The notes under the pieces: generated by a model
Database searches by the model: none
Told to the model about the DNA's origin: nothing
The model's input: the letters and a program-made list of their open reading frames with translations, nothing else
In this document: piece by piece, positions 15,949 to 24,248 of the stretch
How the letters are laid out: each line of letters opens with the position of its first letter
Position numbering within the stretch: position 1 is the stretch's first letter
NCBI GenBank assembly: GCA_910585805.1
Contig: CAJUFB010000019.1
Coordinates: 1-61,653 of the forward strand
Reading direction: 5' to 3'
Origin: an uncultured Acetatifactor sp.
GTDB taxonomy: Bacteria; Bacillota; Clostridia; Lachnospirales; Lachnospiraceae
Length of the DNA: 61,653 nucleotides
Made by a program: the position numbers and the translations under genes

Positions 15949-17055
15949 ATGAGTTCATTGGCAGCAACCCACTCTATTCCCATCGTATTAATTCCCCTGG
16001 ACGGTACGGAGGAGCTCGCGGGCAAGATTGAATACTATCTGCGCGAGACCTACAATAAGGAGGAATGTCATGTAGTGAATTCGCAGATTGTCCGTTTTTC
16101 CACAGGCGACGCCAAGGCGGTACTGGAGGACACGGTCCGGGGGGCCGATGTGTATATACTGGTGGACGTGGGGAATTATTCCATATCCTACCAGATGTAT
16201 GAACAGACCATCCCCATGTCCCCGGATGAGCATTTTCAGAATCTGAAGAGGACAGTCTCTGCGATCGGAGGTAAGGCATTCAGGATCAATGTGATTTCTC
16301 CGCTTCTGTATGCCAGCAGGCAGGACAGGAGAATCTCCAGGGAATCCCTTGACTGTGCCATGGCATTGCGGGAGCTGGAAAATATAGGTGTGAAGAACAT
16401 TACTGCTTTTGATGTCCATGATAACCGGGTGGCGAATGCGGTCCCTTATAATGGATTTGATGATCTGTTTCCGATTTATCAGGTAATCAAGGCTATCAGG
16501 AAGTACTATCCCGATATTGCGTTTTCGGAGGAGCATTCTCTGTTTATTTCTCCGGATCTGGGCGCTACTACAAGGAACTATAAGTATACCAACGAACTGG
16601 GGCTGGATATGGGTATCTTTTATAAACGCAGATCCAGGACCAAAGTGGTGGGCGGCAATTATGTGGTGGATGTACATAAATATATCGGACCCAGCGTGAA
16701 GAATAAAGATGTATTCATTGTGGATGATATGATCTGTTCCGGAACCACCATGCTGGATGTGGCGAAGTACTGCAAGAAGCAGGGGGCAAAGAGGGTATTT
16801 GCCATTGCCACTTTTGCGCTGTTTACGGCGGGGATCCGGAAGTTTGACGAGGCTTATAAGAAAAATGTACTGGAGGCTGTATTTATTACAAATGCGTCTT
16901 ACAGGAGAGACGAGATAAGGAACGCGCCCTGGTATAGAGAAGTGGATATCACAAAGTATATCGCAATCTATATCCATTCCGTGAACGCAGGCAAGTCCAT
17001 ATCCAAGCTGCTGGATCCCCATGAGAAGATACACAGGCTTCTGGATAAGGGCTGA
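15949..17055 (+). CDS. prs: Ribose-phosphate pyrophosphokinase (PRPP synthetase) family protein
   Basis: 368 residues from the ATG at 15949, which has a perfect AAGGAGG just upstream. The fold is that of PRPP synthetase/phosphoribosyltransferases: two alpha/beta halves with the PRPP-binding loop VFIVDDMICSGTTM at about 255-268. An N-terminal half carries the acid-rich subunit interface (AFDVHDNRVANAVP). Ordinary Prs is ~310 residues; this form is about 50 longer and diverges in the pyrophosphate loop region (ATTRNYKYTNELGLDMG). It therefore belongs to a variant clade common in Clostridia and may or may not be the main PRPP synthetase. It stands alone, followed by convergent polysaccharide genes. 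The reaction would be ribose 5-phosphate + ATP to PRPP + AMP. Confidence 0.85.
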   Translation: MSSLAATHSIPIVLIPLDGTEELAGKIEYYLRETYNKEECHVVNSQIVRFSTGDAKAVLEDTVRGADVYILVDVGNYSISYQMYEQTIPMSPDEHFQNLKRTVSAIGGKAFRINVISPLLYASRQDRRISRESLDCAMALRELENIGVKNITAFDVHDNRVANAVPYNGFDDLFPIYQVIKAIRKYYPDIAFSEEHSLFISPDLGATTRNYKYTNELGLDMGIFYKRRSRTKVVGGNYVVDVHKYIGPSVKNKDVFIVDDMICSGTTMLDVAKYCKKQGAKRVFAIATFALFTAGIRKFDEAYKKNVLEAVFITNASYRRDEIRNAPWYREVDITKYIAIYIHSVNAGKSISKLLDPHEKIHRLLDKG

Positions 17056-17091
17056 AATCCCGTGAACCGGGAGCGTGGAGGACGCACGCGC

Positions 17092-17178
17092 ATAAGATAT
17101 TGCGCCGGACTTTGGCGTGGAACGGATAGAATGTAAGAGGCTGTAAATTCGCAGCGGTTATTTGCGGACACTTCCTTA
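17092..17178 (-). repeat. Divergent copy of the dispersed palindromic repeat
   Basis: The clear arm is GCAGCGGTTATTTGCGGACACTTCCTTA at 17151-17178, matching 33757-33786. A faint opposite arm may lie at 17092-17115 (ATAAGATATTGCGCCGGAC). After the clear arm, TTACAGACCAGGGA resembles the flank of the copy near 57546. Confidence 0.5.
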
Positions 17179-17195
17179 CAGACCAGGGATTCGGG

Positions 17196-18227
17196 TCAAT
17201 TGACATACCGCCGGATCGTGTCTTTCGGAGCCACCCGCACGAAAGTGCTGGCCACGCGCCAGAATCCCTCCGGCCACACACGCACCATGACCGCCGCAGC
17301 CTTTTCCAGTGCCCTGGACTGCGGGTTTTTGCAGTAGATCAGGAGATTGCCGCTCATGTCGCCCTGAATATTTTTCAGGATATCCCGGTCAAAGTGATTG
17401 CATTTGAGCATGTTGAAGACTGTCCACATGCCTGTGCGCACCATGCGGTAAGAAGCGGCTTCCTGGGCGGCATGGCTGTCTTCATGCAGGGTCTGCAGGA
17501 TGTACCTGGAGGCTTTCAGATTGGATAGCTTGCTTTCCTCGAAGACGCCTGTGGTATACATTTTCTGCAGGGCGCTTTCCTCATTGTGGCAGTAGTGGTA
17601 GCATATTTCGTTGCTGTAATATCCGGAACGGACATATTTTATGTACTCGGTTATGAATACCATGTCTTCTCCCACACTGAGTTCCGGGCGAAAGGTCAGA
17701 GAAGCTTTTTGGATCAGGTTGCTTCGAAACAGCTTGTTCCAAAGGTATCCGCCGATGGTATTGTTGCACAGGATATCCGTGAACAGACGGTCACGGTCGT
17801 AAAGGGTATCTGCGCCCAGCAGTTCGGGACGTTCCTGTATGATGGAGCCGTCTGTATCGGATCTCACCCGGTCAAAGCCGCAGAGGCCGATATCTGTGTC
17901 CTGAATACTGCGGTGCAGCAGCTGCAGATAATTCTTTTCTACATGATCGTCCGCGTCCACGAAAGCGATGTATTCTCCTTCCGCGTGCTGCAGGGCGATA
18001 TTTCTGGCATTGGATACACCTTTCACGGGACAGGGGAACAGTTTGATCCGCCTGTCTGATGCTGCAAGTTCCCGGCAGAGGCTTTCAGTGTTATCTTCTG
18101 AGCTTGTGCATATCAGCAATATTTCCAGATTTTCGTATGTCTGCGCCCGGAGGCTTTCAATGCAGCGTTCCAGGTATTTGCCGGTCTGGTAAGCGGGAAC
18201 GATGACGGAAATCAGATTTTTTTTCAT
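17196..18227 (-). CDS. Family 2 glycosyltransferase
   Basis: 343-residue inverting glycosyltransferase with a GT-A fold. It opens with LISVIVPAYQTGKYLERCIE, continues with ISNARNIALQHAEGEYIAFV-type sequence (here VSNARNIALQHAEGEYIAFV), and has the metal/nucleotide-binding D-A-D-D motif at about 95-98. The mid region (FTDILCNNTIGGYLWNKLFR ... LSVGEDMVFITEYI) is typical of capsule and teichoic-type transferases that handle sugar or phospho-sugar acceptors. It is cytoplasmic, with no membrane segments. The start at 18227 is preceded by GGAGACATATATA. It heads away from the rest of the polysaccharide cluster and is bounded by two copies of the palindromic repeat. Donor and acceptor cannot be predicted. 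Confidence 0.88.
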   Translation of the reverse strand: MKKNLISVIVPAYQTGKYLERCIESLRAQTYENLEILLICTSSEDNTESLCRELAASDRRIKLFPCPVKGVSNARNIALQHAEGEYIAFVDADDHVEKNYLQLLHRSIQDTDIGLCGFDRVRSDTDGSIIQERPELLGADTLYDRDRLFTDILCNNTIGGYLWNKLFRSNLIQKASLTFRPELSVGEDMVFITEYIKYVRSGYYSNEICYHYCHNEESALQKMYTTGVFEESKLSNLKASRYILQTLHEDSHAAQEAASYRMVRTGMWTVFNMLKCNHFDRDILKNIQGDMSGNLLIYCKNPQSRALEKAAAVMVRVWPEGFWRVASTFVRVAPKDTIRRYVN

Positions 18228-18311
18228 TATATATGTCTCCTGACTGCAGAATCAGGCATCTGCTTATCTGTATGTGGGATCCGCAGCTGCCTGTTCTGTC
18301 CTTGTGGGCAG

Positions 18312-18414
18312 TAAGGAAGTGTCTGCAAATAACGGATACGAGTTTAAAGCTGTTTTCCTTCCGTTTCCGGAATTTTCTCTAAAAAGTTGTATCGGTTATT
18401 TTCCGACAATTCCT
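18312..18414 (+). repeat. Complete dispersed palindromic repeat, copy 1
   Basis: About 103 bp. The left arm opens with GGAAGTGTCTGCAAATAAC (after TA, from 18314) and the right arm is TCGGTTATTTTCCGACAATT at 18392-18411. The two arms are imperfect reverse complements around a variable centre. It lies between two minus-strand glycosyltransferase genes and carries no reading frame. Confidence 0.75.
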
Positions 18415-18454
18415 AAAAGCGATAAGTAAAGGTGCAGAATATCGCCGCAGCAGT

Positions 18455-19732
18455 TTACCGGTCTGTTCGGGATGCCATGCTGCTGCGGATGATTTCCGCG
18501 TATGCTTTGCCGACTTGTGTGTAGCTGTACTTTTGAACCGTGTCTTTCATGTTCTCTACCAGTTTACTATACAATTCCGGCTCTGTAAACAGCCTGTTAA
18601 TATTTACCGCCAGATCCCGGCTGTCTTTTTCTTCCGCAAGTAGTCCGTTCCAGCCGTCCCGAATCAGATCCGTGATGCCGCCGCTGCGGGAGGCTACCAC
18701 AGGAAGTCCGGAGGCCATGGCCTCCAGGATGACGAGTCCGAAGCCTTCCTTATCCTGATCGCGGGCCGTGACGGAGGGGGCTGCAAATATGTCCGCAGAT
18801 GCATAGACCCGGGGCAGCTCCTCATGACTCATGGCGCCAAGGAAACGGACCTTATCCGTCAGATTCAGCCTGGCAGTTTCCTGTACGAGGGCCTCGCGGA
18901 GGGGGCCGTCCCCTGCGATGAGCAGTTCGGCATCGATCCACTGCATGGCCTCTATCAGGTATTTTACCCCTTTTTTCTCCGCCAGGCGGCCCACAAAGAG
19001 GACTGTCTTTCGGGGCTTTGGCATGTGCGCCGCTGCCGTGGACCCGGGAGAAGCCTTGAAAGCCTGCCGGCTGTTCCCGGGCAGCGGCTCAGCGTCACAG
19101 GAGTGTGTATTGCGGAAGCGTTCCGTATCACATCCCATGGGCTGGACGAAGAGCTTTGCCGAGATGCGTTCCCGGGACGCTTCCGGAAACAGTGCCAGAA
19201 GCTCGTCCTTCAATGCCCGGGATACCACGGTCACGGCAGCGGCTTTTTCTACGGCATGTCGTTTCAGCAGCCTGAAAATCCCGCCGTTGAGAGAGGTCAC
19301 ATCCCCCCCGTGGCCGGTGACGATATAGGGAATCTGAAAAATGCTTTGCACGATGCCCTGGGGTATCAGCCAGTGGGCATGAACATAATCATATTGTTTT
19401 CGTCTTCTGAAAAGGGCGATGTACAAGCCCGTAAACAGGAAGGGAACCAGCAGGATTCTTGCCTTTTTCTCACGGATCCTGGGAACGATGGCGCCGGGAT
19501 AGCACAGGGTTTCCAGTCTGCGCAGGGGAAAGTAACGGTACCGTTCCACGGTTATGCCTTCCAGCTCTTCCGCCGGGGCGGCATCCGGGGATGCCGGCGC
19601 CAGCACAGTTACGTCAAAATACTTCTGCAGCTCCTTTGCCAGGTCCAGGATAAACCTGGGCTCGGTATCTCCCCGGAAGCGGGGGAAGGTGGAAGCTGTG
19701 ATCAATAATTTCTTCTTTACTCTTTCTTGCAT
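18455..19732 (-). CDS. Family 4 (GT-B) glycosyltransferase
   Basis: 425-residue retaining transferase with two Rossmann domains. The N-terminal domain opens KKLLITASTFPRFRGDTEPRF, a typical acceptor-domain start, and includes AHWLIPQGIVQSIF. The C-terminal donor domain has VLFVGRLAEKKGVKYLIEAM, LLIAGDGPL and the E-x7-E motif within GFGLVILEAMASGLPVVA. There is a hydrophobic patch near 93-110, as in peripheral membrane transferases. An insertion of about 25 residues (NTHSCDAEPLPGNS...) precedes the donor domain. Its start codon region overlaps the promoter read in the opposite direction for the next gene. It probably adds a hexose or similar sugar to the surface polysaccharide; the sugar is not predictable. 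Confidence 0.9.
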   Translation of the reverse strand: MQERVKKKLLITASTFPRFRGDTEPRFILDLAKELQKYFDVTVLAPASPDAAPAEELEGITVERYRYFPLRRLETLCYPGAIVPRIREKKARILLVPFLFTGLYIALFRRRKQYDYVHAHWLIPQGIVQSIFQIPYIVTGHGGDVTSLNGGIFRLLKRHAVEKAAAVTVVSRALKDELLALFPEASRERISAKLFVQPMGCDTERFRNTHSCDAEPLPGNSRQAFKASPGSTAAAHMPKPRKTVLFVGRLAEKKGVKYLIEAMQWIDAELLIAGDGPLREALVQETARLNLTDKVRFLGAMSHEELPRVYASADIFAAPSVTARDQDKEGFGLVILEAMASGLPVVASRSGGITDLIRDGWNGLLAEEKDSRDLAVNINRLFTEPELYSKLVENMKDTVQKYSYTQVGKAYAEIIRSSMASRTDR

Positions 19733-19756
19733 TTTCTTTACCTGTCATATTATAAT
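19727..19756 (+). promoter_or_regulatory. Promoter, TTGCAT-N18-TATAAT
   Basis: TTGCAT (19727-19732) and TATAAT (19751-19756) lie 18 bases apart, ~130 bases upstream of the plus-strand glycosyltransferase at 19889. The -35 box overlaps the start codon of the divergent GT4 gene. Confidence 0.5.
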
Positions 19757-19888
19757 AGCCTATAGGATATGCTCCGGCAGTGAATGGCATATGCCGGAGC
19801 AGGGGCGATGAAGACGGCATGCTCCCGTTTCAGGGATTGCGGATCCGGATGTAGCGGCGGGCATGGCGGGATCGGGAGGAGATGATCT

Positions 19889-20782
19889 ATGTACAGGGTC
19901 TGTTTTGTCATACTGCACTACCTTTCCAGTGAAACAACAGTGGAATGTATAGAATCCGTTTTCAATGCTATTCCGCAGTCTCCTCAGATTCCATATCACA
20001 TTGTTGTAGTAGATAATGGGTCTCCCAATGACAGCTATACAAAGCTCCAGGAACGGTATCGGCTTCACCCTGCGGTTACCCTGCTTCAGGCATCCGAAAA
20101 TATGGGATTTGCCCGGGGGAATAATATGGGTTACCGATACGCGCTGGAAGAGGAGCAGGCGGATTTTGTGGTCATTGCCAATAACGACACGCTGTTTTTT
20201 CAGCCGGATTTCCTGGAGAGCATGGTTCGGCTCTATGAGCGGACATCCTGCGCGCTGATGGGGCCTGATATTTACAATGTGGGCGGTTATCATCAGAATC
20301 CCTATCGGGAACAGCCCATTTCCCATGAGGCATTGCGCCGGTGGATCCGGAACAGACGGCTGTGGCTGTGGTTCCTGAGGCTGGACAGGTACCTGCGTCT
20401 GACAAGCGTTTTTCCTTTTTTCAGGAAGTTTTATATGGGGCGCGCCGCGGCGGGAAGGCCTGACAACATCTGGGAACAGGCCCGGGAAGGGGTGGTCCTC
20501 CAGGGAGCCTGTATCCTTTTTACGCCCGGGTTCTGCGAAACTTTTCGAGAGTATGCCTTTTATCCGGAGACTTTTCTGTATTGCGAGGAGGATATACTGG
20601 CACTGCTCTGCAGCAGGAGGGGAATGAAGATCCTATATGAACCTTCGCTGAAGGTCACACATAAGGAATCGGTCAGCACCGGGCTGACAGCCGCCTCCGC
20701 CTGGGAGCGGGACTACGCATTTACGAAAAATATGCTGAAATCCCTTAAGATCCTGAAACGCTTATGGGAGAAGGGATTTTAA
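19889..20782 (+). CDS. Family 2 glycosyltransferase, rhamnosyltransferase-like
   Basis: 297 residues in the WcaE/rhamnosyltransferase style of GT2. It opens VCFVILHYLSSETTVECIES, followed by HIVVVDNGSPNDSY, NMGFARGNNMGYRYAL and the nucleotide-sugar motif ANNDTLF. A later QGACILFTPGFCE-type segment and the FLYCEEDILALLC acidic motif are conserved in rhamnosyltransferases. Given the rfb genes 8 kb downstream, dTDP-rhamnose is a plausible donor (inference). It has a GGGAGGAG ribosome binding site. It converges with and overlaps the next gene by 21 bases, so the two 3' ends share coding DNA. Confidence 0.85.
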   Translation: MYRVCFVILHYLSSETTVECIESVFNAIPQSPQIPYHIVVVDNGSPNDSYTKLQERYRLHPAVTLLQASENMGFARGNNMGYRYALEEEQADFVVIANNDTLFFQPDFLESMVRLYERTSCALMGPDIYNVGGYHQNPYREQPISHEALRRWIRNRRLWLWFLRLDRYLRLTSVFPFFRKFYMGRAAAGRPDNIWEQAREGVVLQGACILFTPGFCETFREYAFYPETFLYCEEDILALLCSRRGMKILYEPSLKVTHKESVSTGLTAASAWERDYAFTKNMLKSLKILKRLWEKGF

Positions 20783-21862
20783 ACGCTCGATCTCTGCTTT
20801 CAGGGCTTCGATTTCTGCCTGCTCATTCCGGGCAGGGGGGTCAGGCCGTCTGGTGTCGTCCAGGCCCTCCCCGCCCCCGATGTGCGGAGACTCGCCTGTC
20901 CGCCGGGTGCCGTCCGGATTCAGGAGCGCCAGTTCCAGTTTTTTGACGCGGAACTGGATATCTTCCGAGAGCTTGCGGTTGGCGGACAGTACGTCCGCCT
21001 GCATACCCATCATGGCGCTCTGAACCGCGATAATGATCATGAGCATGGCCAGAATGACGGACTGTATATGGCCGGCACCCTGTCCCTGAATCATGAAATA
21101 GAGATAGCGGACGCCCAATGCCAGCCCCGCCAGGCTGAAAAATGCCGCAATGCCGGTGAATACAAGCAGAGGGCGGTACATAAGGAAAGCCCGGAAGATG
21201 GTCAGAATGGACTTTTTGATATAGCCCCACATACTGTGGAAGAGCCGGGATTCCCGAAGCTCCGGATTGGTACGGACAGGAACGGAGGTGATGGCCATTT
21301 TGTTTCGGCCTGCCTGTACGATGGTTTCCAGGGTATAGGTGTATTCATTGTGCACATTCATGCGCATGGCGGCTTTTTTGCTGTAGGCGCGGAAGCCGCT
21401 GGGGGCATCGGGGATGTCTGTTTTGGATGCCTTTCTCACGACCCAGCTGCCGAAATGCTGCAGCTTCTTTTTGGTCCAGGAAAAATGTGAGATTTCGTCA
21501 ATGGGGCGTTCGCCTATGACGATGTCCGCTTCTCTGTTCAGAATGGGCCGGACCAGCTTATCAATGTCCGCGCCGCAGTACTGGTTGTCCGCATCCGTAT
21601 TTACGATAATGTCCGCGCCGTGCCTGAGCGCCAGGTCCAGTCCTGCCAGAAAGCCTTTGGCCAGTCCCAGGTTGCGTTTGAAGTGCACCACATAGTGGAC
21701 GCCCCATTCCAGCGCCACTTTTTCCGTCTCGTCGCTGCTTCCGTCGTTAATGATCAAATACTCGATCTCATCTATGCCGTCAATATGCCTGGGAAGATCG
21801 TCCAGCGCAATGCGCAGGGTCTTGGCTTCGTTATAACAGGGTATCTGTATGATCAGTTTCAT
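20762..21862 (-). CDS. DPM1-like family 2 glycosyltransferase with membrane segments and coiled-coil tail
   Basis: 366 residues. The GT2 domain opens LIIQIPCYNEAKTLRIALDD, then YLIINDGSSDETEKVA, and has the D-A-D motif in NTDADNQYCG. It resembles polyprenyl-phosphate sugar transferases of the DPM1/GtrB kind. Two membrane segments follow at about 232-255 and 267-292, then a charged tail ending in a short coiled coil (EIEALKAEIERLKSLL). Enzymes of this type load a sugar onto undecaprenyl phosphate for use by GT-C transferases. The neighbouring 706-residue membrane protein has that architecture and may be its client (inference). The start at 21862 is preceded by AAGGGAAC. The 3' end overlaps the convergent gene by 21 bases. 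Confidence 0.85.
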   Translation of the reverse strand: MKLIIQIPCYNEAKTLRIALDDLPRHIDGIDEIEYLIINDGSSDETEKVALEWGVHYVVHFKRNLGLAKGFLAGLDLALRHGADIIVNTDADNQYCGADIDKLVRPILNREADIVIGERPIDEISHFSWTKKKLQHFGSWVVRKASKTDIPDAPSGFRAYSKKAAMRMNVHNEYTYTLETIVQAGRNKMAITSVPVRTNPELRESRLFHSMWGYIKKSILTIFRAFLMYRPLLVFTGIAAFFSLAGLALGVRYLYFMIQGQGAGHIQSVILAMLMIIIAVQSAMMGMQADVLSANRKLSEDIQFRVKKLELALLNPDGTRRTGESPHIGGGEGLDDTRRPDPPARNEQAEIEALKAEIERLKSLLP

Positions 21863-21962
21863 GTGCCGGGGTTCCCTTCTTGATTTTTTATAACTGAAAA
21901 GGATTTATACTGCATTATTGTAAAATAAGCCGGCTTTTTTGTAAAGCTTTTTGTGGTTCTTA

Positions 21963-21990
21963 TTGCTTTACTTATGAATTAATATATGAT
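21963..21990 (+). promoter_or_regulatory. Promoter, TTGCTT-N16-TATGAT
   Basis: TTGCTT (21963-21968) and TATGAT (21985-21990) are 16 bases apart, about 40 bases before the GT-C-like gene, in an AT-rich stretch that contrasts with its surroundings. Confidence 0.45.
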
Positions 21991-22029
21991 AAGCTTAGGT
22001 ATCACCAATGAAAATGAAAGAATGAGGTT

Positions 22030-24150
22030 ATGAGGAAGATACATTTTTCATATAAGCATTTGACGAGCATATACTGTGTGTTGCTTCTGGCAGTTTTTGG
22101 AATGCGGATCCCGCAGCTTTATCAGCTGTATGTTCTGCATGACGAATTCGGCTACTGGGCAAACGCCGCTCATTTCGCCGGATATGACTGGTCCGGCATT
22201 GCAGGTATGTCGCCGTATTATTCTTATGGATACAGCTTTCTGCTGGTGCCGTTTCTGCTGCTTTTTCATAATTCCGTGTGGATGTACAGGGCTGCCGTCC
22301 TGCTGAATGTGATCTTGTATGTGGGCAGCTTTCTGGTGGCTTTTTCCTGCGCCAGGCATCTGTTCCGCGATAAGGATCCCAGGGTGCTGGCAACGGTATG
22401 TTTCTTTATTACCCTGTACTGTAACAACCTGCTGCAGACGAATATGACGTGGAGCGAGGCTTTGCTGTATTTTGTGTTCTGGCTGATGTTTTACACGCTG
22501 ATCCTGTATTGTGAGAAGCAGTCCATGCCTTCTCTCATATGTTTTGCATTGGAGACGCTGTATATATATATGGTGCATCAGCGGGCGCTGGGGGTTGCGG
22601 CTGCAGCCGTGCTGACCCTTCTGATCACGTTTGTTGTGGATAAGGGGATCAGTGTAAAGCGGCTGATCCTGCTTTTTGGGGTGGCAGGAGCTGTCTTCGC
22701 GGCTGCGGTTCTGCTGAAAGAGGATGTGATCGGCAGGCTGTGGAACTGGGAGGATGCCGCCATTGCGGGACAGAATGACTTCTCGGGTCAATGGCAGAAG
22801 CTTGCAGCGGTTTTTCGTCTGGACGGATTTGTGAATCTGATATGTCATGTGGGCGGCAAATTATTTTATCTGGCTGTGGCCAGCTGTTCCGTTATATTCT
22901 GGGGAGTCCTGCAGGGGATTCGGAAAATAAAGGAAAAGACATATCAGCCGGTGTTTCTGTTTCTTTTTCTCTCCCTGGCTGCCACAGTGGGTATAGTCAG
23001 CATATATGTGGCCGGCGGAACCAGGGTGGACTGTGTTGTGTACGGGCGGTATCTGGAATTTGTCGTGGGGCCGCTGCTGATGATGGGGTGCATCCATCTG
23101 CTTGGGTGGAAGGTAAAGGCGGCGGAGTATCTTGTGTACCTGGCAGGAGTGCTGGCGGCCGGAGCCCTTTCCTATAAGGCTTTTGAGGGGAAATCCACCT
23201 TTACGTATATCATGAGTGCGGGCGGGTGCCTGTTCTATGACAATGAGACAGACTCCTTCCGGCTGTTGGCCTGTGTTATATTTGCAGTGGCGGCAGGGGC
23301 CGTGGTCTTTGCGGCGGCGCGATTTAAGAAGGCTCCGCTGTGGGCGGCAGGGACTGTCCTGATAGTGGGATACTGGTGGGGCAGCGCCAATGAAGCCCTG
23401 ACCCGTGAGGTCCTGCCCGGACAGCGTTATCTGAAAAATGTATCCTGTATTGCGGAAATGATCGAGGCAGTAGGTGAGGAGGTTCCCATCTACTATGTGA
23501 AGAATGAAAATGTTCCCGAATACTTTAACTGGAGAATAGAGAATCTGCAGTTTTTGATACCAAAGCGGAGGATACAGTGGATTGACAGAGCTTCCGTGGA
23601 ATCTCTGGAGGGTGAATATTATCTGGTGCAGTACCGCGCCGACAATCTGGATATGTCACGTTACTGTGTGGTGAACCAGGCGCACAATCTGGTGGTCATG
23701 GTCCCGGACGGCTCGGCATTGCAGGACAAATGTATTTCCTATGACACGGACAGGCCCTATGTCTTTAACGATACCATGATGTACAGCGGGACCCAGTCGG
23801 GAGATCACAGGTTTGACTCGGATCATAAGGAGGGATTTCTGGTATTCTGCCAGGATCTGGTATTGACTCCCGGGCGGTATCGGGTGGATATCGAGCTTTC
23901 CGTCAGTGAAGTGGAGGGGGATATTCTGGGGACGGCTGACGTTTCCGGCGATTATGGAAGATATATTTTGTTTTCCGAAAATGTGTCCGCAGAAAATGTG
24001 TCGGAGGGTGGGGTTCTCCATATTTCTTTTGAGTTTGACTGTGAGGAGACAGTTACAGGTGCCGAATTCAGGTTCTACACGATGGGAAATGCCAGGATCC
24101 AATTGACGCACATGCAGTATAGTATGCAGAGAAATGCGGTTCCTACTTGA
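22030..24150 (+). CDS. GT-C-type membrane glycosyltransferase-like protein
   Basis: 706-residue polytopic membrane protein. After a first membrane segment (about 13-31) comes a loop with an acidic motif, LHDEFGYWANAAHFAGYDW; acidic residues in the first outer loop are the catalytic hallmark of GT-C enzymes, which use polyprenyl-phosphate sugars. Around ten further hydrophobic segments follow up to about residue 460. The last ~240 residues are soluble and probably extracellular, ending in a beta-sandwich-like domain (LVLTPGRYRVDIELSVSEVE ... EFDCEETVTGAEFRFYTMG). The start has GAATGAGGTT, a weak site. It faces the DPM1-like transferase, which could supply its donor. The acceptor may be the exported polysaccharide or a surface protein. 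Confidence 0.75.
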   Translation: MRKIHFSYKHLTSIYCVLLLAVFGMRIPQLYQLYVLHDEFGYWANAAHFAGYDWSGIAGMSPYYSYGYSFLLVPFLLLFHNSVWMYRAAVLLNVILYVGSFLVAFSCARHLFRDKDPRVLATVCFFITLYCNNLLQTNMTWSEALLYFVFWLMFYTLILYCEKQSMPSLICFALETLYIYMVHQRALGVAAAAVLTLLITFVVDKGISVKRLILLFGVAGAVFAAAVLLKEDVIGRLWNWEDAAIAGQNDFSGQWQKLAAVFRLDGFVNLICHVGGKLFYLAVASCSVIFWGVLQGIRKIKEKTYQPVFLFLFLSLAATVGIVSIYVAGGTRVDCVVYGRYLEFVVGPLLMMGCIHLLGWKVKAAEYLVYLAGVLAAGALSYKAFEGKSTFTYIMSAGGCLFYDNETDSFRLLACVIFAVAAGAVVFAAARFKKAPLWAAGTVLIVGYWWGSANEALTREVLPGQRYLKNVSCIAEMIEAVGEEVPIYYVKNENVPEYFNWRIENLQFLIPKRRIQWIDRASVESLEGEYYLVQYRADNLDMSRYCVVNQAHNLVVMVPDGSALQDKCISYDTDRPYVFNDTMMYSGTQSGDHRFDSDHKEGFLVFCQDLVLTPGRYRVDIELSVSEVEGDILGTADVSGDYGRYILFSENVSAENVSEGGVLHISFEFDCEETVTGAEFRFYTMGNARIQLTHMQYSMQRNAVPT

Positions 24151-24248
24151 AGAAACAGCGACAAGATGCTATAATATTACAGAATTATTACAGCTTACGG
24201 ACGAATTGGTCTTTGACCGGAACTGTGGGCAGGCAGATGGGAGCGAGT

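Noticed and set aside
24147..24248. TTG start for the large GH25 gene overlapping the previous stop
   Set aside because: No ribosome binding site and the encoded segment is not protein-like; ATG 24249 with GGGAG is better.
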